Source of the DNA: an uncultured Flavobacteriales bacterium
GTDB taxonomy: Bacteria > Bacteroidota > Bacteroidia > Flavobacteriales_D > Crocinitomicaceae
DNA length: 64,000 nt
Assembly (NCBI GenBank): GCA_903939755.1
Contig: CAJAII010000007.1
Span: 32,672-96,671 of the forward strand
Direction of reading: 5' to 3'
Part shown: positions 36,868-44,204 of the stretch, piece after piece
Layout: every line of letters begins with the position of its first letter
Position numbering within the stretch: position 1 is the stretch's first letter
Made by a program: the position numbers and the translations under genes
Notes under the pieces: generated by a model
Database searches by the model: none
What the model was told of the DNA's origin: nothing
The model's input: only the letters and a program-made list of their open reading frames with translations

Positions 36868-36890
36868 GATAGTATCATTTGATAGTATCA
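36867..36890. promoter_or_regulatory. Two tandem TGATAGTATCA palindromes at the Fic start
   Basis: TGATA-G-TATCA at 36867-36877 and again at 36880-36890, 2 bp apart; each is a perfect 5-bp-arm palindrome. The first touches the start codon. This suggests autoregulation by the winged-helix C-terminus of the Fic protein. Inference only. Confidence 0.55.
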
Positions 36891-36927
36891 AAAGTAGATT
36901 ATTTTTGCGAATGTCCAACATAATTGT

Positions 36928-37017
36928 CGCTAACGTTTTGTGCTTGGCGAGGTTGGGAACTTCGGATCCGATTATTTTCTGTTAAAGATTAAAGTTCTTT
37001 CGAAACGATTGTTAGCG
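36928..37017 (-). repeat. attC-like site 2, CGCTAAC...GTTAGCG termini
   Basis: Best-formed copy: 90 bp bounded by perfectly complementary 7-mers CGCTAAC (36928-36934) and GTTAGCG (37011-37017). Inside are TAACGTTTTGTGCTTGGCGA and the 22-bp block shared with site 1. Lies between the VanZ-like stop and the Fic start. Confidence 0.6.
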
Positions 37018-37080
37018 GTTGGCTCTTTATTCTCCTTTCAGTCCTTTTAAAAACTCATTGAAATCAGGTTGTAATTTTTG

Positions 37081-37452
37081 TCATTCTTTTGGTTTATAAG
37101 AAATTTGAAATAATAGAAACAACAACAAGCCGCAAAAGACGCCAATTATATTAGATTTAATATCTGCCAAATCAAATCTACCATGAATTGCTTTTCCAAT
37201 AATTCGAATTGAAATCTTGTTTGAAAATGCTTGTGCATATTCAATTATGATACCAAATAGCGTAAGGCTAATTGATAAAAACAACCACCTTTTAGGAAAT
37301 AAGATACAGCTTAACGTCGTGGCAATGAAGTAAAAAATAGCATGCAGTTCCTGATCAAAATGATGAAAGATCCTCGGTAATCTCACCATGAAACCAATTA
37401 TGGAGCATACGGCAAGAATTGAAATCAAAATTATTTTGTTTGTATTTTTCAT
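37081..37452 (-). CDS. VanZ-like small membrane protein
   Basis: 123 residues with four predicted helices. Conserved polar residues of VanZ-like proteins are present: the HAIFYFIATTL helix (about 37), IIEYAQAF (about 69) and FDLADIKSNIIGV (about 93-105). VanZ-like proteins are widespread; a few alter glycopeptide sensitivity, but most have no assigned role. Cassette-like: flanked by attC-like sites 2 and 3 and read on the minus strand. Confidence 0.75.
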   Translation of the reverse strand: MKNTNKIILISILAVCSIIGFMVRLPRIFHHFDQELHAIFYFIATTLSCILFPKRWLFLSISLTLFGIIIEYAQAFSNKISIRIIGKAIHGRFDLADIKSNIIGVFCGLLLFLLFQISYKPKE

Positions 37453-37475
37453 TTATCTAATTAATTAGCGCTTCC

Positions 37476-37547
37476 ACAATGTTTTGCATGTAGGTGATGT
37501 TGCGAGCTTCCCTTTTGTTTTCTCCTTATCTATTATCAAGGTGATTT
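37476..37547 (-). repeat. attC-like spacer (site 3)
   Basis: Starts ACAATGTTTTGCATGTAGGT (37476-37495), a variant of the TAACGTTTTGC-type block, and continues GATGTTGCGAGC. The opposite arm is poorly defined. Confidence 0.35.
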
Positions 37548-38099
37548 CTACTCTGGCTCATATTGCTTTCCTATTGTGTTAAGTTGGTCCAGTTCACTAT
37601 TTTTAATAGTAGTAAGTACAATTTTCTTCATTTCAAACTTGCCTTCATGCTTTGTTGTTTCCATTTCTTCTGTATTCTCGTTATACTGTTCAACAATAAC
37701 TTCGTACTGCCCGGTTATTGCATTAAAACTTTTATTAATGTTTCCAGTTGGCCACTTATAAAAAGTGTCATAACCAATTAATTCAATTTTATTAGTGGTT
37801 TTATTATTGCGGAACTTGTATGTATAGGTATATCCACCAGTCCCTTCCATATACCCACCAATTGTAAGTACATTATTTGTAAAGCTCAGATCAGATAACC
37901 ATTCAAATCCTAATTTTTCAAATGAAATAGTGTATTTTATGTTATCTATAGTCATTTCAAGAGAATTAGTTATTGGTTTAAATAGGTCCACTATGGCGTT
38001 GTTGTTAATATCAACCTTCAATGTTTTTGGCGCATATTGAGCTTGGCTTGTGAAAGAATAAATTAGAAGTGCAAATGTTAGGTAGGAAGTTCTTGTCAT
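37548..38099 (-). CDS. Secreted hypothetical protein (cassette-like)
   Basis: 183 residues with a signal peptide (about 1-20, TSQAQ). Mature part rich in beta-strand-like segments, with the aromatic GGYTYTYKFRN near residues 88-98. No family recognised. It ends at a two-residue acidic tail and is followed by site 3; site 4 lies just upstream. Confidence 0.6.
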   Translation of the reverse strand: MTRTSYLTFALLIYSFTSQAQYAPKTLKVDINNNAIVDLFKPITNSLEMTIDNIKYTISFEKLGFEWLSDLSFTNNVLTIGGYMEGTGGYTYTYKFRNNKTTNKIELIGYDTFYKWPTGNINKSFNAITGQYEVIVEQYNENTEEMETTKHEGKFEMKKIVLTTIKNSELDQLNTIGKQYEPE

Positions 38100-38145
38100 G
38101 ATGTTTTTTTTTTATTGATTTATTTAGTTGAATTTCTGTTTGTTT

Positions 38146-38236
38146 ACGTAAAGTGTTTGGTTGTTCGGGCGGGTTTCGAAGCACAAAGCTCCAAGTTTGC
38201 ACGTCAGCCCGCCTGACGCAAAACCCGTGTTAACAG
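38146..38236 (-). repeat. attC-like hairpin (site 4)
   Basis: CGGGTTT (38170-38176) pairs with AAACCCG (38221-38227), with an alternative stem GGCGGG/CCCGCC (38168-38173 with 38208-38213). GTTAAC at 38229-38234 marks the cassette-side end. GC-rich against an AT-rich background. Confidence 0.5.
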
Positions 38237-38249
38237 TAGTGCTTTTCAT

Positions 38250-38876
38250 TTAGTCGTTATATGGATCCATAATTCCATTTGGTTTATGTCCTTCTATATT
38301 TTTAAGTTGTCCTTTATTAAAGTTTGTGAATATTTCGTTTGAGTAAAGATATGTGCCTTTGCTCAAGATGAGCTTGTAACGTAATTTTGTCTTTATTTTT
38401 CCTGTAAATTTTGGAATGTCAAACTCCCAATATTCGTTTTGCTTCAAATAAACGATGTGGTAGCTGTTTCCGCACCAACTACTCGGTAAATACTCAATTG
38501 GTTTCCACTCGCCTTTATAAAATACTTCTGCAATTACACTAAGTCTGCTGTCAGATGCTTCAAGTTGCACAATTGTGTCTGTTTTGTTTGCTATGTATAG
38601 TTTGAAACCATTGTATTTATCGTTAATGGTTGTAGTTTGAGTTGTGTCAATTTTTAACAATAGTCCACTATGAGTAATAGCTAAACTGTCATTTATTTTT
38701 TTTGGTAAATTTTTTGACCCACCAAATCCACCTAAAGCTGTTGAGTCTATTATGCTTGATTTTGCATATAGCTTTCCTCGAAGCATAATGTCAACGTTTA
38801 AGTCCTGCTTCTTTTGTCCAAATGTTATTGAACTTAAAAGTAAAATAATTACTGTTGTCAATGTTGTCCGTTTCAT
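38250..38876 (-). CDS. Secreted hypothetical protein (cassette-like)
   Basis: 208 residues with a signal peptide ending TFGQ (about 18-21). The mature domain has SRLSVIAEVFYKGEWKPIEY (about 111-130), then an SSWCGNSYH segment, suggesting a beta-sandwich. No named family recognised. Attributed to the cassette-like series because of the flanking sites 4 and 5 and its orientation. Confidence 0.6.
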   Translation of the reverse strand: MKRTTLTTVIILLLSSITFGQKKQDLNVDIMLRGKLYAKSSIIDSTALGGFGGSKNLPKKINDSLAITHSGLLLKIDTTQTTTINDKYNGFKLYIANKTDTIVQLEASDSRLSVIAEVFYKGEWKPIEYLPSSWCGNSYHIVYLKQNEYWEFDIPKFTGKIKTKLRYKLILSKGTYLYSNEIFTNFNKGQLKNIEGHKPNGIMDPYND

Positions 38877-38900
38877 ATTGTGATGTTTTGAGCATTATTA

Positions 38901-39016
38901 CTAACGTTTCGCGCATAGGCACATACCCGTTCACCGTACTCCCAAATATAGCAAATATTTCTTTTCAGGCACTTCCCTTTATAGAAACTGGTGTGGTGCC
39001 GCTTAGGTGATGTTAT
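38901..39016 (-). repeat. attC-like site 5 with GGCAC/GTGCC arms
   Basis: TAACGTTTCGCGCATAGGCA (38902-38921) runs into GGCAC (38918-38922), which is complementary to GTGCC (38996-39000). TAAC (38902-38905) is complementary to GTTA (39012-39015). About 115 bp, the size of VCR-type attC sites. Confidence 0.55.
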
Positions 39017-39025
39017 AAATATTTA

Positions 39026-39601
39026 TTAAAGCCAGCCCACCATTCTTCTGATACGATGAATTTTATTTTTACCTAATTTAATTTGATTTCTATCTTTAAT
39101 TTTTTTTGCCTCCAACTTTTTTAGATTACTGTGCTGAATGGTGCAATTTTTTGGCAAATTAATCGCAAAATTTCCTTCATTATCTGTTTTAGTTTCATAT
39201 GTTTTGTTGCCTGCGGTAATGTAAATTGAAACATTTCTTGATGGGCTTTTATTGTAATCAAATATAGCTCTTCCTGTTATTAGACATGAATCTTTATGTA
39301 AACTTGCGTTTTCAATTGATTGTGAATAAGAATAATTAAAAAAAGAAGACCCAATTAAAATGGAGGACACTGCAACTGATTTACGAAATCTTTGGTAAAA
39401 TGTTAAAAAGTTAATTTGCGATTCAGTTAGTCGGACACATTTTCCGCTACCAAGATGATTTTCTACAATTTCACTTATTGGTAATTCAGTAAGATCTAAA
39501 AGATTTGCACTACAAACCTCACAAAATTTACCATTGCAAGTTGGGTTCATGTTATCCCATTCTTCCTTACAAAATTCGTTTTTTAATAGTTCTATGGGCA
39601 T
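39026..39601 (-). CDS. Cys-rich N-terminus plus carboxypeptidase-regulatory-like domain
   Basis: 191 residues. The N-terminus carries CKEEWDNMNP then CNGKFCEVCSANLLDLTEL (about 10-39), a C-x4-W-x2-M/CxxC pattern typical of Bacteroidota membrane proteins and probably zinc-binding. A hydrophobic segment (about 75-92) follows, then a CarboxypepD_reg-like beta-sandwich (GRAIFDYN...SIYITAGNKTYETKT, about 109-160) and a basic tail. The topology suggests a membrane-anchored periplasmic domain. Function unknown. Site 6 is 14 bp upstream of its start, making it the first cassette-like gene of this run. Confidence 0.65.
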   Translation of the reverse strand: MPIELLKNEFCKEEWDNMNPTCNGKFCEVCSANLLDLTELPISEIVENHLGSGKCVRLTESQINFLTFYQRFRKSVAVSSILIGSSFFNYSYSQSIENASLHKDSCLITGRAIFDYNKSPSRNVSIYITAGNKTYETKTDNEGNFAINLPKNCTIQHSNLKKLEAKKIKDRNQIKLGKNKIHRIRRMVGWL

Positions 39602-39615
39602 GGCAGAATTATTTT

Positions 39616-39735
39616 TAACGGTTTGAGGCTATGCGCTCGGCCCGACTCTTTAAAAAAATCTTTACAACGAAGTTAAAATTATTTTCTTTAGTAAAATTGA
39701 TTTATGAATTAGGATCGTAGACGTGGAGCTAAACC
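39616..39735 (-). repeat. attC-like site 6
   Basis: TAACGGTTTGAGGCTATGCG (39616-39635) then CTCGGCCCGA, followed by ACGAAGTTAAAATTATTTT; the same order occurs in site 13 (GCTTGGCCCGA, then CCGAAGTTAAACTTATTTT). The far arm is not clear. Confidence 0.45.
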
Positions 39736-40138
39736 AATATTGGTGGCTGGAATTATTCATTTTGTTTAACAAATTCCTCAGTAGTTAAAACTGGAATTCT
39801 TGCGTGTTTAAAGTCTTTCAAATCCTTTAACAGTGTTCATTCAAATTAAAATAGTTAATAAATTTTATAAATGGTCAAAAGGACTGCTAATATTTTGTAT
39901 GTTCTTAGTGCTAATAGGCGTATAAATCTCAGTCGTTTTAATGCCTCACGGTCTGAGGTTTTGAGATGTAATACTATATTATTTCTTAAGTAATCAAGAC
40001 CTATTTTTAAACGGGATTTGCTTGCAAGTTTTTGATTACAAGCTTTTGTTGTAAAAAGATAGGAAAGGTTTTACGATTTACTTTTTACGTCTTCTCATAA
40101 AATTTTTCATTTCCGTGTCTCAATTCTCTTATCGTATG

Positions 40139-40146
40139 TACTTTTG
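40139..40146 (+). promoter_or_regulatory. -7 element (TACTTTTG) for lhgO
   Basis: Perfect TAnnTTTG, 14 bp before the start codon. Confidence 0.45.
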
Positions 40147-40160
40147 TATAAACTTTCAAA

Positions 40161-41375
40161 ATGAAATTTGATATAGCAATTATTGGTGGAGGAATTGTTG
40201 GGGCAGCCACTTTCTATAAAGTACAAAAACAAAATCCTACGCTGCTAATTGCGCTATTTGAAAAGGAGGAAATTCTTTCCGATCATCAAACAGGACATAA
40301 CTCTGGAGTACTTCACTCTGGTTTATATTACAAGCCGGGATCTTTGAAAGCGAAAAACTGTATCGAGGGTAGAAAAGAATTGGTGGAATTTGCGAAGGAA
40401 CATGGAATACCACACGATGTTTGTGGAAAGGTGGTCGTTGCAACGGAGGAAAGTGAGCTCGCTAACATGGAACGAATCTACCAAACTGGACTTGAAAATA
40501 AAATTGAGGGACTTAAAAAAATAAGTGCTGAAGAAGTGAAGGAAATTGAACCTTTTGTTGAATCGATTGGTGGACTTTGGGTTCCTAGTACGGGCATCAT
40601 CGATTTTCGAGCGGCTACCCAAAAAATGGTTGAATTGGCCCTCGCGATTAATCCTTTGAGCGCTGTTTATCTTGGTCACGAGGTTCAATCGATTACAAAA
40701 AATGAAAAGGGAAGTACATTAGAAACCAATAAAGGAGCATTCGAATCGGTTTATTTGGTGTTTTGTGCGGGTCTTCAAGCGGATCGTTTAGCCAGAAAAG
40801 ACGGTGTAAAACTAAAAGAACAAGTGGTTGGATTTAGAGGTGACTATTATGAACTTACGCATGAAGCCAGTCATAAGGTTAAAAATTTAATTTATCCTGT
40901 CCCTAATCCTGATTTTCCTTTTCTAGGTGTTCATTTTACGAGAATGACCGATGGTGAAATTGAATGTGGTCCTAATGCCGTTTTTACGTTTAAACGCGAA
41001 GGCTATGGAAAAACTGATTTTTCTTTTCGAGATACCTGGGATGCCTTAACGTATAAGGGAACTTGGAAATTATTTTTTAAAAACATGGCCTTTGGCATCA
41101 ATGAATACCGTCGTGCCTTTTCCAAAAAGCTATTTTTAAAAACGCTTCAACGAATTATTCCAAGTTTAACGATGGACGATATTAAACCTGGTAGAGCAGG
41201 TGTTCGCGCCTTACTTTTAGCACAAGATGGTGACACAAAAGATGATTTTCGAATTGAATATCATGGGAATTCTATTCATGTGTTAAATGCGCCTTCTCCA
41301 GCAGCGACTGCTTCGTTGGCCATTGGAGAATACATCGCTAACGAAGCGAATAGGCACTTTAAGCTACGAGATTAA
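40161..41375 (+). CDS. lhgO: L-2-hydroxyglutarate dehydrogenase/oxidase
   Basis: 404 residues. The FAD-binding GGGIVGAATFY (9-19) opens a DAO-type fold. TGHNSGVLHSGLYYKPGS (about 44-61) is characteristic of LhgO and contains the His-rich flavin-site loop. The C-terminal GRAGVRALLL and NAPSPAATASLAIG (about 345-390) complete the domain. The enzyme oxidises L-2-hydroxyglutarate to 2-oxoglutarate, a repair step for promiscuous dehydrogenase by-products, often passing electrons to the quinone pool. It stands alone on the plus strand, with a -7 element upstream. Confidence 0.95.
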   Translation: MKFDIAIIGGGIVGAATFYKVQKQNPTLLIALFEKEEILSDHQTGHNSGVLHSGLYYKPGSLKAKNCIEGRKELVEFAKEHGIPHDVCGKVVVATEESELANMERIYQTGLENKIEGLKKISAEEVKEIEPFVESIGGLWVPSTGIIDFRAATQKMVELALAINPLSAVYLGHEVQSITKNEKGSTLETNKGAFESVYLVFCAGLQADRLARKDGVKLKEQVVGFRGDYYELTHEASHKVKNLIYPVPNPDFPFLGVHFTRMTDGEIECGPNAVFTFKREGYGKTDFSFRDTWDALTYKGTWKLFFKNMAFGINEYRRAFSKKLFLKTLQRIIPSLTMDDIKPGRAGVRALLLAQDGDTKDDFRIEYHGNSIHVLNAPSPAATASLAIGEYIANEANRHFKLRD

Positions 41376-41497
41376 TAAAATTGATTTATTTCTTTAATTT
41401 TGAATTTGTATGATCGCTTTCATACCACAAAACCTTTTTGTCATGATTTTAACTAAAAATACATGCCAAAAAGGGAACTGTTTGATGTTTTTTTTTT

Positions 41498-41545
41498 CGC
41501 TGGATTACATCCAGCGTTAAAAATAGTTAACCCCCTTGGGGTTAA
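41498..41545. repeat. Two consecutive perfect hairpins
   Basis: CGCTGGAT-TAC-ATCCAGCG (41498-41516) and TTAACCCC-CTT-GGGGTTAA (41527-41545), each an 8-bp perfect stem with a 3-nt loop, 10 bp apart. They lie between lhgO and the acyltransferase gene (263 bp without a gene). A T-run precedes rather than follows them, so simple termination of lhgO is not well supported. Confidence 0.75.
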
Positions 41546-41638
41546 TTAATAGTATTGTTGTAAAATTACGATAAGTCATTTTTAATATATTATTTAGTTT
41601 GAATGCTCTTTTAATTAACATAATTCGCTAATGATGTC

Positions 41639-42739
41639 ATGATAAAAAGAGAACATTTTCAGTCCATTGACGCTCTTCGTTTTTTTGCTTTCCTAAAAGT
41701 TTATTTACTCCATATCCCTTTAGACGCCAAGTTTCCTAACTTTTCATTAATTAAGTCCGGGGGAGGAATAGGGGTGTCGTTTTTCTTTGTGCTAAGCGGT
41801 TTTTTAATTTCCTATTTACTTTTTTTGGAAAAAGCCAATGCAAATCGGATTGATTTACTGAATTTTTATAAACGAAGAGCATTCCGAATTTGGCCCTTAT
41901 TCTTCCTGATGGTGCTTGTCGCATTTCTTCTACCTTTTGATTTAAAACAAGATTTAGGCCTTCATATGGTCGGTGGAGGATATGATTTTGACTGGAGATT
42001 TTCATTTACTTTTTTAGAAAATTATAAAATGATAATCATGGATCAATTTTCCAAAACCACCCCGCTTTCCGTGTTTTGGTCGCTATGTATTGAGGAACAT
42101 TTTTATATCGTTTGGGGATTATTGTTCTTTTTTCTATCATCAAAGAATGTGTTTAGAATGTTGCTATTTAGTGTGGTCATCGCTTGGATTTCGCGAGCTT
42201 ACGAAAGTTATTACACTACAAATTTAATCATTGAAACAAACGATCTATTTACGAATTTAGACTATTTTTCATGCGGTGGGATCTTAGCCTATGTCTTTGT
42301 TTTTAACAAAGTCAAGCTAAATTCCGTGCTTCAAAAAATAGGGAAGTGGAAGCTAAAGCTTTGTTTATTAGTTCTTGTTTTGCTGCTTATTTTTCACAAT
42401 CAATTGATTCCAGAACTTACTGAGTTTTCTTTCATTTTTAAACCAACGATAATTGCAGCCTTATTTACGCTTATTATTTGCTTATTTATTTCTGCTGAAT
42501 CAGGAATAGTTATAAAAAGTAAGTGGCTGAATTATTTAGGTGTCCGAAGTTATGGATTATATGTATTTCATATTATTGCCATTCACATGATGTATCAATA
42601 TTGTTTGTTGCATCATATTAAAATAGATACCTCCTTATCGCTTTTTATTTTTATGCTTATCTCCTTTTCGACAACTGTTTTGGTCGCTATGTTCTCATAT
42701 CGCTATTTCGAAAAACCAATTTTAAGTTTAAGGCGGTAG
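41639..42739 (+). CDS. Acyltransferase 3 family membrane protein
   Basis: 366 residues with about ten predicted membrane helices. The N-terminus QSIDALRFFAFLKVYLLHIP contains the conserved helix with the catalytic-site His, and GVSFFFVLSGFLISY (about 42-56) and YKRRAFRIWPLFF (about 77-89) are family signatures; FWSLCIEEHFYIVWG (about 144-158) is the Glu-containing loop. These proteins transfer acyl groups to surface glycans, lipids or peptides. The acceptor cannot be told and no glycan genes lie next to it. Confidence 0.9.
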   Translation: MIKREHFQSIDALRFFAFLKVYLLHIPLDAKFPNFSLIKSGGGIGVSFFFVLSGFLISYLLFLEKANANRIDLLNFYKRRAFRIWPLFFLMVLVAFLLPFDLKQDLGLHMVGGGYDFDWRFSFTFLENYKMIIMDQFSKTTPLSVFWSLCIEEHFYIVWGLLFFFLSSKNVFRMLLFSVVIAWISRAYESYYTTNLIIETNDLFTNLDYFSCGGILAYVFVFNKVKLNSVLQKIGKWKLKLCLLVLVLLLIFHNQLIPELTEFSFIFKPTIIAALFTLIICLFISAESGIVIKSKWLNYLGVRSYGLYVFHIIAIHMMYQYCLLHHIKIDTSLSLFIFMLISFSTTVLVAMFSYRYFEKPILSLRR

Positions 42740-42898
42740 AAGTTTATTAGCGAAAAATAGGGATTCGTCTCTCGGTTTTAGAATTGAATATTTTGGAGGA
42801 AATACTATTCATGAGTTGAATACGTCGTTACCAGCAGATAGCTAAGTCATTGGAAAATAAATCACTAACGTAGCGAATAATCACTTTAAGTTTTGGTA

Positions 42899-43381
42899 TC
42901 AATCTTTTATTATCAAAGATTTTTGCAAAGCGACAGAAGTAGGGATGGTTACTAACTCGCCTGCATCTGTTTTTATATAAAGAAAGTAGAAGGAGATGTC
43001 TATCAATTTCCCTTCGACTTCATATTCTTTATCTAAAACCCGAATTCGTTGACCAATTTTAACGGGATGGTAAAAGAATAAGATTAAGCTGGATGTAATA
43101 TTGGATAAAATGGACCATTGTGCAAAGAATGCGATGCCAAGCACGGTAATTAATGAGGTGATAAATACCATGAATTGGGAGCGATCGATTTGCCAAATGG
43201 CAGCTAACCCAATTAAAATAAATATCAATAGGAATAAATTGATGATGCGTATGGTTATTTTCTTGCGTCTTAAATCATTATCCAAGCTTGAGAGTATACG
43301 ATGTACAGCTTTTCCTGAAAATAATTTAATAAGAATAACCAAGACAACTAATATGCATGTTTGAATGATAGGATAGTTCAT
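42899..43381 (-). CDS. Short MscS-like mechanosensitive channel domain protein
   Basis: 160 residues. Two to three helices (about 6-24, 45-65, 70-100) include a pore-type helix ending in SNITSSLILFFYHPVKIGQ (about 93-111), followed by the MscS beta domain (VEGKLIDISFYFLYIKT). The alpha/beta C-terminal vestibule of full MscS is absent, so it is a minimal version. It probably gates small solutes under membrane tension. It starts 2 bp after the mazG stop, so the two are co-translated. Confidence 0.8.
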   Translation of the reverse strand: MNYPIIQTCILVVLVILIKLFSGKAVHRILSSLDNDLRRKKITIRIINLFLLIFILIGLAAIWQIDRSQFMVFITSLITVLGIAFFAQWSILSNITSSLILFFYHPVKIGQRIRVLDKEYEVEGKLIDISFYFLYIKTDAGELVTIPTSVALQKSLIIKD

Positions 43382-43383
43382 AG

Positions 43384-44160
43384 TTATTTATTTTCTTGCG
43401 TTATTTTCTTTGCTTTTTCCCAAAATAAATCCATCTCGGCAAGATTCATATCTTGGATTTCTTGCTGATCCTCTTGGATTAATTTTTCCATTAATTGAAA
43501 GCGATTGATAAATTTGGCATTGGTTTTTGCTAAAGCACTTTCAGGGGAAACGCCAATGTATCGCGCATAATTTACCAAGGAAAACAAAACATCACCAAAT
43601 TCGGCTTCTTTTTCTTCAGAATCTTCGTTGACTTCAATTCGTAACTCCTCTAGTTCTTCTTGTACTTTATTCCAAACGTCTTTTTTATCCGACCATTCAA
43701 ATCCAATTCCCTTTACTTTTTCTTGAATTCTTGTCGCTTTAACGAGTGATGGGAGCGAAGAAGGGACGCCTTCCAATACAGATTTCCTGCCTTCTTTTAA
43801 TTTTAATTTCTCCCAATTGGCCTTCACCTCGTCCTCGTCTTGAACGATTGTATCGCTATAAATGTGTGGATGTCTATGGATCAATTTCTCACAAATGGCA
43901 TCCAATACGGAGGTAACATCAAATGCTCCGGCTTCACTGCCAAGTTTACAGTAAAAAACCAAGTGTAAAAACAAATCGCCAATTTCACCTTTGATTTCAT
44001 TCATTTCACCCGTAGTAATGGCATCTGCTAATTCATACGTTTCTTCTATGGTTAAATTTCGAAGTGATTCAAAGGTTTGTTTTTGATCCCATGGGCATTT
44101 TTCCCGTAGTTCATCCATTATGATTAGTAGGCGCTCAAAAGCTTTTAGTCTTGTATCCAT
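43384..44160 (-). CDS. mazG: Nucleoside triphosphate pyrophosphohydrolase MazG
   Basis: 258 residues with two MazG domains. The first begins ECPWDQKQTFESL-like (KCPWDQKQTFESLRNLTIEE, about 20-39) and carries EIGDLFLHLVFY (about 60-71), the EExxE/ExxD metal-binding pattern; the second holds EEKEAEFGDVLFSLVNYAR (about 182-200). It hydrolyses NTPs to NMP and pyrophosphate, cleaning nucleotide pools. A TAATTTTG element ends 7 bp upstream of its ATG, divergent from the PagL-like gene. Confidence 0.95.
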   Translation of the reverse strand: MDTRLKAFERLLIIMDELREKCPWDQKQTFESLRNLTIEETYELADAITTGEMNEIKGEIGDLFLHLVFYCKLGSEAGAFDVTSVLDAICEKLIHRHPHIYSDTIVQDEDEVKANWEKLKLKEGRKSVLEGVPSSLPSLVKATRIQEKVKGIGFEWSDKKDVWNKVQEELEELRIEVNEDSEEKEAEFGDVLFSLVNYARYIGVSPESALAKTNAKFINRFQLMEKLIQEDQQEIQDMNLAEMDLFWEKAKKITQENK

Positions 44161-44167
44161 GTCAATA

Positions 44168-44175
44168 CAAAATTA
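44168..44175 (-). promoter_or_regulatory. -7 element (TAATTTTG) close to the mazG start
   Basis: Perfect TAnnTTTG on the minus strand, 7 bp before the ATG; a very short or absent leader is implied. Divergent from the element at 44191. Confidence 0.4.
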
Positions 44176-44190
44176 TCTAAATTCATTGAT

Positions 44191-44198
44191 TAACTTTG
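44191..44198 (+). promoter_or_regulatory. -7 element (TAACTTTG) close to the pagL-like start
   Basis: Perfect TAnnTTTG, 6 bp before the ATG at 44205. It overlaps the alternative TTG start at 44196, which supports the ATG. Confidence 0.4.
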
Positions 44199-44204
44199 TT
44201 TTAT

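Larger units (their letters stand above)
39602..40160. other. Intergenic region without a gene (559 bp)
   Basis: Holds attC-like site 6 at the left and an lhgO -7 element at the right. Between them, the stretch at 39949-39984 (ACGGTCTGAGGTTTTGAGAT then about 15 more) resembles 57001-57036. No coding frame is convincing. Confidence 0.7.

Noticed and set aside
41498..41545. Rho-independent terminator for lhgO
   Set aside because: The hairpins are preceded, not followed, by T-runs and lie 120 bp past the stop.
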